Positions 5,603 through 10,605 of a stretch of 10,605 nt of DNA are shown one piece after another. How positions within the stretch are numbered: position 1 is the first letter of the stretch; every line of letters begins with the position of its first letter. Below the pieces are notes generated by a model that was not told the origin of the DNA, did not search any database, and saw nothing but the letters and a program-made list of their open reading frames with translations. The position numbers and the translations under genes were made by a program. Source of the DNA: JALZDI01 sp965653225 (GTDB taxonomy: Bacteria > Actinomycetota > Actinomycetes > Propionibacteriales > Nocardioidaceae). The DNA is taken from contig CBFGZI010000127.1 in NCBI GenBank assembly GCA_965653225.1, positions 1 through 10,605 on the forward strand, in the 5' to 3' direction.

Positions 5603-6045
5603 GACGGGTCCACCGCACCGCGGGTGTAACGACGCAGCCGCTCGTACCCGGTGATGGAACCGTGCGTGTCGAGGTCGACACGGTAGGTGGCGAGCACGTC
5701 GGTGGAGGAAGGAATGCGTTCGAGCTCGACCACGTCGACGAGCACCGACCAGCCGTCGCCGTTGTCAAGCGACCGCACGCCGGTGACCGCCTCCGACTGC
5801 CGGCCGGTGAGGGCGGCGAACTGCCGCAGCGCCGCGCCGACGGCCGAGCTCAGGTCGCCGGTGCCGTTGGACGAGGCGCGCGAGGAGGAGCCCTGCGACG
5901 ACGCGGAGCTCGATGACCGCGTCCGCGACGACGCCGACTTTTTCGTGGGCCGCGACCGAGACGACGACGTCGATGCGCTCGACCGAGCCGAAGCGGATCG
6001 CGACCGTCCTCCCGAGTCCCTGTTTTGCCCACTGGCGGCGGCCAT
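5599..6045 (-). CDS. gvpO: Gas vesicle protein GvpO
   Basis: 148 residues. Residues about 66-144 are the GvpO domain: VGAALRQFAALTGRQSEAVT, GVRSLDNGDGWSVLVDVVEL and ERIPSSTDVLATYRVDLDTH, ending in YERLRRYTRG. GvpO is an accessory protein required for vesicle formation in haloarchaea and conserved at the head of actinobacterial gvp clusters; how it works is unclear. Residues 1-62 are a Ser/Arg/Lys-rich low-complexity tail (net basic, almost no hydrophobic residues), much longer than needed for the domain. The ATG at 6045 has AGGGAG at 6055-6050, 4 nt upstream. As the first gene of the overlapping chain gvpO-J-L-S-K-A-F, its promoter probably drives the operon. Confidence 0.9.
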   Translation of the reverse strand: MAAASGQNRDSGGRSRSASARSSASTSSSRSRPTKKSASSRTRSSSSASSQGSSSRASSNGTGDLSSAVGAALRQFAALTGRQSEAVTGVRSLDNGDGWSVLVDVVELERIPSSTDVLATYRVDLDTHGSITGYERLRRYTRGAVDPS

Positions 6046-6060
6046 ACTTCTCCCTACACA

Positions 6061-6075
6061 GCGCGCAGAGCGCGC
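6061..6075 (-). promoter_or_regulatory. GC hairpin in the gvpO leader
   Basis: GCGCGC-AGA-GCGCGC is a perfect 6-bp inverted repeat with a 3-base loop. If the predicted promoter is right, it lies in the gvpO 5' leader, 5 bases upstream of the AGGGAG Shine-Dalgarno. It could affect ribosome access or mRNA stability, or be a protein-binding palindrome. Function is not shown. Confidence 0.5.
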
Positions 6076-6100
6076 GTCGACTGCTCCCGATCTAGGAGGG

Positions 6101-6126
6101 GTGCCCAGGCTCCTGTGGGACTAAAC
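6101..6126 (-). promoter_or_regulatory. Candidate SigB/SigF-type promoter of the gvp operon
   Basis: On the minus strand GTTT (6126-6123), a 16-base spacer and GGGCAC (6106-6101) resemble promoters of the SigB/SigF stress sigma family (GTTT or GNNT, 14-16 bases, GGGTAC/T) with one change in the -10. The predicted transcript would start near 6095 and have a leader of about 50 nt before gvpO. Confidence 0.45.
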
Positions 6127-6200
6127 ACCCAGGCGTCGCGGTGCCGCCGTCGGCCATTGACGTGTCGCTGCCCACGTAAAAACTTCACAGCGTCCCCCGG

Positions 6201-6644
6201 TCAGTCGTCGAGCGCCACGAACGCGTCGGAGACGACGGTGAATCCACCGCCGTCGGTGGGATGGGTGAAGGTGCTGGCGGAGACGAGCAGCTGGTCGAGC
6301 AGCCGGGCGTGCTCACCCTTGGCCTCGGCCGACGGGAACGGCACGCTCTCGACCGCCGCGCGTACGCGAACCTCTCCGTCGAGCATGCGAAACAGGCAGC
6401 GCACCTGCGTGTCGTCGTCGGCCAGCACGACAAGCGCGTCCACCAGCATTCCGACGACGTGGCGCACCTTCTCGACATAGGCGGGTTCGGCGCCTTCGTG
6501 CAGCGCGATCTCCGCGGCGACCGAGCGCGCCAGCGAGACCTGGCTGTGCTCGGCGTCGAAACACAGCTCGATGTCTGTGTACGGGTTCGTGAGCTGCGCC
6601 GTCCCCCATGTCGGCACGTGCACGTCTCCCTTCGTCCACGCCAT
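6201..6644 (-). CDS. Divergent RsbW-like (GHKL-fold) anti-sigma-type regulatory protein
   Basis: 147 residues. The order of elements follows actinobacterial RsbW-like ATP-binding proteins: first strand TDIELCFDAEHSQVSLARSV (23-42), helix, PAYVEKVRHVVGMLVDALVV (54-73) where the ATP-binding N-box helix normally lies, strand TQVRCLFRMLDGEVRVRAAV (79-98), a loop, then LLDQLLVSASTFTHPTDGGG (115-134) and the final strand FTVVSDAFVAL. The expected Glu/Asn of the N-box (as in DEAxxN) are replaced by hydrophobic residues (VDALVVL), so ATP binding and kinase activity may be lost. RsbW relatives bind stress sigma factors; the match here is by pattern only. It ends 155 bases before gvpO on the same strand and may regulate or be cotranscribed with the gas vesicle operon. 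The ATG at 6644 lacks a clear Shine-Dalgarno. Confidence 0.6.
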   Translation of the reverse strand: MAWTKGDVHVPTWGTAQLTNPYTDIELCFDAEHSQVSLARSVAAEIALHEGAEPAYVEKVRHVVGMLVDALVVLADDDTQVRCLFRMLDGEVRVRAAVESVPFPSAEAKGEHARLLDQLLVSASTFTHPTDGGGFTVVSDAFVALDD

Positions 6645-6661
6645 GCGAGCTTGTTGCCCGG

Positions 6662-6832
6662 CTAGTCCTCTTCGCGCGAGTCGACTTCCTGAACCTCGCC
6701 CTCGTCGTGCTCGCTGCTCAGGCCCATGCCGTGTATCGCCTCGGCACCGGTTTCAGCTCGCCGGGAAGACTCAGTCGCGTCCCTGTCCTCTCGTCCCATG
6801 CCTAGTGAGTTACCCCGTGCGCTGGACGGCAT
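6662..6832 (-). CDS. Possible small acidic protein upstream of the RsbW-like gene
   Basis: An open frame of 56 residues from ATG 6832 (or 45 from ATG 6799) to TAG at 6662, 17 bases before the RsbW-like start. The product is highly charged and ends in an acidic run (SSEHDEGEVQEVDSREED); no domain is recognised. Codons in the second half end mostly in G or C, as in the neighbouring genes, whereas the first half is mixed, favouring the shorter start at 6799 if the gene is real. A GGGTAA element at 6815-6810 lies just before that start. It may instead be non-coding leader sequence. Confidence 0.28.
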   Translation of the reverse strand: MPSSARGNSLGMGREDRDATESSRRAETGAEAIHGMGLSSEHDEGEVQEVDSREED

Positions 6833-6834
6833 TC
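6810..6834 (-). promoter_or_regulatory. Candidate SigB-type promoter of the RsbW-like gene
   Basis: On the minus strand GAAT (6834-6831), 15 bases, GGGTAA (6815-6810). It fits the loose GNNT-N14-16-GGGTAC pattern of Streptomyces SigB promoters. GNNT is weakly specific, so this alone is modest evidence. Confidence 0.3.
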
Positions 6835-6840
6835 ACCCTC

Positions 6841-6865
6841 GTTTCCGGGGTGGTAAGGCGGGAAC
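6841..6865 (+). promoter_or_regulatory. Candidate SigB/SigF-type promoter of the P450 gene
   Basis: GTTT at 6841-6844, a 15-base spacer and GGGAAC at 6860-6865. The predicted start of transcription, about 7 bases downstream, would lie within a few bases of the P450 ATG at 6875, implying a leaderless or nearly leaderless message; no good Shine-Dalgarno precedes that ATG. Confidence 0.4.
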
Positions 6866-6874
6866 GGCCCCAGA

Positions 6875-8110
6875 ATGCGGACGATCTCGCACGACCTCAC
6901 ACTCGCATTGCTGCGCGAGGGCTACGCGCTCCTGCCCAATCGTCGCCGTGACTTCGGTGGGTCCGACTTCCGCCTGCGCATCCTGGGCAAGCCCGCGGTA
7001 TGCGTGTGCGGCCCGGAGGCTACTCGGCGGTTCTACGACGATGCCCTGTTCGTCCGCAACGGCGCACTTCCCGGGCCTGTCCAGCGCACGCTGACCGGCG
7101 TCGGCGCGGTCCATACCCTCGACGACGCGCCGCACACGCAGCGTAAGGGCATGTTCATGGCGCTGGAGGACCCGGTGGCGGTCAAGGGCGTCGTCGACCG
7201 GACCGTCGCGGAGTGGGATGCGGCGCAGCGGCGGTGGGCGGAGCGAGACCAGATCGTGCTGTTCGACGAGGCCGCGGAGGTGCTGGCGCGCGGCGTGTGC
7301 GCCTGGGCCGGCCTGCGGGTGGACGGGGCCGACGCGCCCAAGGTCGCCGCGGACATGGTGGCGATGGTCGACGGCTTCGGCTCGGCCGGCAGCCGGCACC
7401 TCCGGGCGCGCAGGGCCCGTTGGCGCACCGAGCGCCGTCTGCAGGACGTCGTGGGGCGCATACGTGCCGGCGACGAGGACGTCGAGGCAGGTTCGATGTT
7501 CGAACACGTGTTGGGACACCGCGACGAGAACGGCGAGCCGCTGAGCCCGCACCTGGTGGCGGTGGAGATGCTCAACGTGGTTCGCCCCGCGGTGGCGATC
7601 GCCTGGTTCGTCGCCTTCGCCGCGCATGCGCTGCACAGGTGGCCGGAGAGCCGCGAGCACCTGCGGGGCCACGACGACGCGTTCGCCACGGCGTTCGCGC
7701 ACGAGGTGCGGCGGTTCTACCCGTTCGCGCCGCTGATGGGCGCGGTCGCCCGCCGCGACGTGCCGTGGGACGGCGAGGTGATCGAGTCCGGCACCATGGT
7801 GCTGCTCGACCTGTTCGGCCAGAACCACGACGAACGGCTGTGGGACAAGCCGTACACGTTCCTCCCCGAGCGTTTCCTCGGCACACCACCGGGCGAGTTC
7901 GACCTGATACCGCAGGGTGGCGGCGACACCGCGACCGGCCATCGGTGCCCGGGTGAGGACATCGTGGTCGCGATGCTGGAGGCGCTCGTGCCGCGGCTCG
8001 CACGGATGACGTACGACGTGCCGGAGCAGGACCTGACCATCCCGCTGGAGACCATTCCCACGCGACCGCGGAGCGGCGTGGTGCTGAGCGGCGTGCGGCC
8101 GGGCGCTTAG
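6875..8110 (+). CDS. CYP152-family cytochrome P450 fatty-acid peroxygenase
   Basis: 411 residues, close to P450-BSbeta (CYP152A1) and OleT in length, and collinear with them throughout. Visible features: EVRRFYPF with the ExxR pair E277/R280; the family-specific NVVRPAVAIAWF with Arg237-Pro238, which binds the fatty-acid carboxylate and replaces the acid-alcohol pair of monooxygenases; and the heme loop QGGGDTATGHRCPGE with Cys358. The end (YDVPEQDL..IPTRP..GVVLSGVRP) is also family-like. CYP152 enzymes use hydrogen peroxide, without redox partners, to hydroxylate fatty acids at the alpha or beta carbon or decarboxylate them to terminal alkenes. His80 aligns by eye with residue 85 of the family, His in OleT and Gln in P450-BSbeta. 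The start SHDLTLALLREGY matches the family N-terminus, supporting this ATG. It is the only plus-strand gene, divergent from the regulator. Confidence 0.92.
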   Translation: MRTISHDLTLALLREGYALLPNRRRDFGGSDFRLRILGKPAVCVCGPEATRRFYDDALFVRNGALPGPVQRTLTGVGAVHTLDDAPHTQRKGMFMALEDPVAVKGVVDRTVAEWDAAQRRWAERDQIVLFDEAAEVLARGVCAWAGLRVDGADAPKVAADMVAMVDGFGSAGSRHLRARRARWRTERRLQDVVGRIRAGDEDVEAGSMFEHVLGHRDENGEPLSPHLVAVEMLNVVRPAVAIAWFVAFAAHALHRWPESREHLRGHDDAFATAFAHEVRRFYPFAPLMGAVARRDVPWDGEVIESGTMVLLDLFGQNHDERLWDKPYTFLPERFLGTPPGEFDLIPQGGGDTATGHRCPGEDIVVAMLEALVPRLARMTYDVPEQDLTIPLETIPTRPRSGVVLSGVRPGA

Positions 8111-8126
8111 CCCGGTTTGACCGGGC
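8110..8126 (+). terminator. Hairpin immediately after the P450 stop
   Basis: GCCCGGT-TTG-ACCGGGC is a perfect 7-bp stem with a 3-base loop, beginning in the last base of the stop codon. No T-run follows, so it is a terminator-like hairpin of the kind common in high-GC actinobacteria rather than a classical one. Its symmetry means it could act on both converging transcripts. Confidence 0.6.
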
Positions 8127-8160
8127 CGCTCCACAAGCCACGTAACCGGGGGGTATGGAT

Positions 8161-8190
8161 GCTTTCCTCGGCGCATGAACCGAGGGAAGC
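8161..8190. terminator. Second hairpin in the convergent intergenic region
   Basis: GCTTTCCTCGG and CCGAGGGAAGC form an 11-bp stem with one mismatch (a G-T pair) around an 8-base loop. The right arm motif GCCGAGGGAAGG is repeated at 8199-8210. The hairpin lies 27 bases after the end of nrfD on the minus strand and is the better candidate for its terminator. No T-tract is present. Confidence 0.55.
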
Positions 8191-8216
8191 GACCGCTCGC
8201 CGAGGGAAGGCCAGCG

Positions 8217-9158
8217 TCACCCGGCCACCCGAGACCCGGTCTCCTGCGCCCGGTCGAGGCGCTCGCGTTGCGGGACGACGGTGTACTTGGGGTCCTTGGC
8301 CGAGGCCAGCCCGGCCTGGAAGACACCGAACCGGGTGAGCAGCGAGCCCGCCGCGAGGGCGCAGCCACCGGCCACCGACAGGGCACGGCTGCGGCGGCCG
8401 ACGGCGAGCGCGGTCGCCCCGGCGACGGTGAGGCCACGCGCGGCCCGCAGCAGGATGCCCGGACGGCCGTGGTGGTAGGGCTCGGCGAGCATGCCGAGCC
8501 GCTGCGTGGCGAGCCGCTCGGCGGTGAGGTCCACGGCGGCCCCGAGCACGGCGAGCCGGCGTGCCGGCGAGGACTCGGCCAGCGGAGCGCCGGCGACCCC
8601 GAGGCCGCCCGCGGCCGCGGCCGCACTGCCGGCGAACCAGAACGGCATCTCCCGGTAGGCCTCGTGCCACGCGGGGACGGCGGTGTCACACAGCAGGGTC
8701 GCGGTGTAGGTGGCCAGCGGTGCACCGAGCACGGCCGAGCCGAACCCGGCCAGGGCCCCGATGGGGCGCAGCCTCCCGGTGACGTGGGAGAGCGCCGCGA
8801 CCGACGACATGGCGCCGAACGGTGCGAGGATCCACGACCCGACCGACAGCGGTGACGTCGGCTTGAACACGCGCAGCATGTTCAGGAACCGCTCCGGCCG
8901 CCCGAGGTCGTGCACGAGCGCGACCGTGCCGGTGGCCGCGCCTCCGGCCGCGGCGAGCCGGGCCCACCGCTCGAGCCCGGGCCGACCGGTGAGCGCGGCG
9001 CCCTCGGCGAGCCCGGCCGAGACGCCCGCGACACCGCCGACGAACAGGTACAGCGGGACGTCCGGCTGCTTCCACACCGGCGCCTTGAGCACCGGACGGC
9101 CGTAGTAGGACTGGAACTCCGGTGGCTCCGGCTCGGTGTCGGTCCGACGATGCGTCAC
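8217..9158 (-). CDS. nrfD: NrfD/PsrC-type membrane subunit of formate dehydrogenase
   Basis: 313 residues from a GTG at 9158; the frame is open further upstream but that part overlaps the Fe-S subunit gene. Multiple hydrophobic helices are spread from about 34 to 275 (roughly eight). Family motifs are clear: VHDLGRPERFLNMLRVFKPT at 82-101 followed by SPLSVGSW, then AWHEAYREMPFWFAGSAAAA (164-183), and near the C-terminus RFGVFQAGLASAKDPKYTVV (276-295). NrfD/PsrC proteins anchor Fe-S oxidoreductase subunits and exchange electrons with the quinone pool. Here it replaces the cytochrome b (FdnI-type) subunit of the E. coli enzyme. The start overlaps the Fe-S subunit stop as GTGA, with a GGGGGG tract upstream, so the subunits are probably made together. 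The N-terminal 33 residues, with FQSYYGRP, would lie outside the membrane. Confidence 0.9.
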   Translation of the reverse strand: MTHRRTDTEPEPPEFQSYYGRPVLKAPVWKQPDVPLYLFVGGVAGVSAGLAEGAALTGRPGLERWARLAAAGGAATGTVALVHDLGRPERFLNMLRVFKPTSPLSVGSWILAPFGAMSSVAALSHVTGRLRPIGALAGFGSAVLGAPLATYTATLLCDTAVPAWHEAYREMPFWFAGSAAAAAGGLGVAGAPLAESSPARRLAVLGAAVDLTAERLATQRLGMLAEPYHHGRPGILLRAARGLTVAGATALAVGRRSRALSVAGGCALAAGSLLTRFGVFQAGLASAKDPKYTVVPQRERLDRAQETGSRVAG

Positions 9159-9991
9159 CGGCGCCCCCCGACGAAGGCGGCGATACCGACGGCCACAAGT
9201 GCCGTGGCGGCCGCGCCCGCGTGCCGCCACATCGACACGATGTCTCGGGTGGTCACGACGGGGTCGGGCGGCAGGCCGTACACCTCCGGCTCGTCGAGCA
9301 GCAGGAAGAACGCGCCGTCGCCGCCGACACCGTCCTCGGGGTCCTGGCCGTACAGCCGGGCGACGTCGACGCCCCGCTCGTGCAGCTCCTCGACCCGCCG
9401 CTGAGCCCGCTCGCGCAGCTCGTCCACCTCGCCGAACTGGATCGAGTCGGTCGGGCAGGCCTTGGCGCAGGCGGGCTCCTCCCCGACCTTGAGCCGGTCG
9501 TAGCACAGCGTGCACTTGAAGACCCGCCCGTCCTCCTTGCGCTGGTCGATCACGCCGTACGGGCACGCGGGTACGCAGTAACCGCAGCCGTTGCAGACGT
9601 CCGGCTGCACCACGACGGTGTCGAACTCGGTGCGGAACAGCGCGCCGGTGGGACACACGTCGAGACAGGCCGCGTGGGTGCAGTGCTTGCAGACGTCGGA
9701 CGACATCAGCCAACGCACCTCGGTGTCGGCCTCGAGGCCGCCCTGGGGGTCCGGCGGGCCCATGCCCGGCAGCCCGAGGTCGGTGGTCGTCGCGACCGGC
9801 GTCGACTGCTCGATGAACGCCACGTGGCGCCAGCTGTCCGCCCCGAGCTGCTCGGTGTTGTCGTAGGACATGCCGGTGAGCTCGATATCGCCGCCCGGCA
9901 CGTTGTTCCAGGTCTTGCAGGCGACCTCACACGCCTTGCAGCCGATGCACAGGCTGGTGTCGGTGAAGAAGCCCATCCGAGCGGTGCTCAC
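9155..9991 (-). CDS. fdhB: Formate dehydrogenase iron-sulfur (beta) subunit
   Basis: 278 residues from a GTG at 9991. Sixteen cysteines fall in four ferredoxin-type groups: C15, C18, C21, C25 (CIGCKACEVAC); C101, C104, C109, C113; C133, C136, C139, C143 (CNGCGYCVPAC); and C160, C163, C175, C179, enough for four [4Fe-4S] clusters as in E. coli FdnH. They form an electron wire from the catalytic subunit to the membrane. A hydrophobic helix at about 257-275 near the C-terminus is the expected membrane anchor. The segment 26-95, with KTWNNVPGG and a long insert before the second cluster, matches formate dehydrogenase beta subunits rather than DmsB or NrfC. Both ends overlap neighbours by GTGA (9988-9991 and 9155-9158), so the three subunits are translationally coupled. 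Confidence 0.93.
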   Translation of the reverse strand: MSTARMGFFTDTSLCIGCKACEVACKTWNNVPGGDIELTGMSYDNTEQLGADSWRHVAFIEQSTPVATTTDLGLPGMGPPDPQGGLEADTEVRWLMSSDVCKHCTHAACLDVCPTGALFRTEFDTVVVQPDVCNGCGYCVPACPYGVIDQRKEDGRVFKCTLCYDRLKVGEEPACAKACPTDSIQFGEVDELRERAQRRVEELHERGVDVARLYGQDPEDGVGGDGAFFLLLDEPEVYGLPPDPVVTTRDIVSMWRHAGAAATALVAVGIAAFVGGRR

Positions 9992-10605
9992 GTTGTGGTC
10001 CTCTCGTCGAGGCCTGCGCGACGCCGGTACTCCCGCACCAGCTCCGGGCGGTCGGCGCCGTGGGGACGCCGCCCGGGCAGGACATCACAGGTTCCGACCT
10101 TCTCCTGAATGTGCACGTTGGGGTCGAGCGCGACGTAGATCAGGTCGTTGGCGGAGTCGCCGCGGCTGATCCCGTTGCCGCCCCAGTGGTACGGCAGGCC
10201 GACCTGGTGCACGAGCCGGCCCTCGACCCGCAGGGGCCGCATGCGGTCGGTGACGAGCACCCGTGCCTCGATCACGCCCCGTGCGGTCACGATCGTGGCC
10301 CACCCGCCGTTCTCCAGGCCACGCTCCTGCGCGAGTGCGGTCGACACCTCGCAGAACATCTCCGGCTGCAGCTCGGACAGGAACGGCAGGTTGCGGCTCA
10401 TGCCTCCGGCGGTGTGGTGCTCGGTCAGGCGGTGCGTGGTGAAGATGAACGGGAAGACGCCCTCGCGCCAGCCGTGGTAGGGGTTGGCCGGGTGACGGTA
10501 GTCCTCGTACGCCGGGTTCTGCTGCTGCTCGTACAGCGGGTTGGTGATCAACGACTCGGGCGGCTCGTAGTGCACGGGCAGCGGTCCGTCGGCCAGCCCG
10601 ACCGG
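9988..10605 (-). CDS. fdhA: Formate dehydrogenase catalytic (alpha) subunit, C-terminal part only
   Basis: 205 residues to the TGA at 9988; the frame is open to the right edge, so the N-terminal majority is missing. What remains is the molybdopterin-dinucleotide-binding C-terminal domain: PVGLADGPLPVHYEPPESLI at the edge, then FIFTTHRLTEHHTAGGMSRN, LPFLSELQPEMFCEVSTALA, VLVTDRMRPLRVEGRLVHQV and GLPYHWGGNGISRGDSANDL, ending near DPNVHIQE. The HHTAGGMSR and HQVGLPYHWG motifs are characteristic of membrane-bound formate dehydrogenases (FdnG/FdoG type). The enzyme oxidises formate to carbon dioxide at a molybdenum or tungsten centre. The residue that coordinates the metal (Cys or selenocysteine) and the Tat signal are outside the window, so a selenoprotein cannot be judged here. 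The apparent start at 10575 is only an internal GTG codon. Confidence 0.93.
   Translation of the reverse strand, partial: PVGLADGPLPVHYEPPESLITNPLYEQQQNPAYEDYRHPANPYHGWREGVFPFIFTTHRLTEHHTAGGMSRNLPFLSELQPEMFCEVSTALAQERGLENGGWATIVTARGVIEARVLVTDRMRPLRVEGRLVHQVGLPYHWGGNGISRGDSANDLIYVALDPNVHIQEKVGTCDVLPGRRPHGADRPELVREYRRRAGLDERTTT

Noticed and set aside
8145..8156. GGGTAT on the plus strand after the P450, resembling a SigB/SigF -10
   Set aside because: No -35-like element at the right distance and no plus-strand gene downstream.
6833..8725. 630-codon open frame on the minus strand opposite the P450
   Set aside because: Antisense to a well-supported CYP152 gene and running into nrfD in another frame; product is Arg/Pro/His-rich without motifs.
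9159..9713. N-terminal extension of the nrfD frame to 9713
   Set aside because: It overlaps the Fe-S subunit gene out of frame; the GTG at 9158 with a GTGA overlap is the natural start.

Overview
The window is GC-rich actinobacterial DNA: strong G/C bias at third codon positions, several GTG starts, and many ATGA/GTGA stop-start overlaps. I cannot name the genus. The gene content points to a streptomycete-like or other filamentous actinomycete: a gas vesicle cluster of the Streptomyces gvp type, a CYP152-type P450, and a NrfD-type formate dehydrogenase.

Positions 1-6045 (minus strand) hold a gas vesicle cluster. In transcription order it encodes gvpO, a GvpJ-type protein, a GvpF/L protein with an extra N-terminal domain, a GvpS-type small shell-family protein, gvpK, the canonical GvpA-type shell protein, a second GvpF/L protein, a low-complexity acidic/basic protein (GvpY-like position) and a SRPBCC-fold protein with a very acidic tail (GvpZ-like position) that runs off the left edge. 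The first seven genes overlap one another by 1-8 bases and probably form one translationally coupled operon. The last two have their own strong Shine-Dalgarno sequences. No GvpG or GvpN is visible. Four proteins (GvpO, GvpA, the GvpY-like and the GvpZ-like) carry long, charge-segregated, low-complexity tails, which is the most unusual property of the region.

Positions 6201-6874 look like the control region. A minus-strand gene encodes a divergent RsbW-like (GHKL-fold) anti-sigma-type protein. It is preceded by a possible small acidic ORF. The gvpO upstream region carries a GTTT-N16-GGGCAC element. Similar GTTT/GNNT-N15-GGGNAN elements lie in front of the P450 (plus) and the RsbW-like gene (minus). 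This suggests, but does not prove, control by a SigB/SigF-type stress sigma factor.

Positions 6875-8110 (plus) encode a CYP152-family fatty-acid peroxygenase P450, followed by a hairpin-bearing intergenic stretch where transcription converges.

Positions 8217-10605 (minus) hold the end of a formate dehydrogenase operon: the C-terminal part of the catalytic molybdopterin subunit (cut by the right edge), the four-cluster Fe-S subunit and a NrfD-type membrane subunit, coupled by two GTGA overlaps. Together they would pass electrons from formate to the membrane quinone pool. No RNA genes, CRISPR arrays, insertion sequences or attachment sites were seen.
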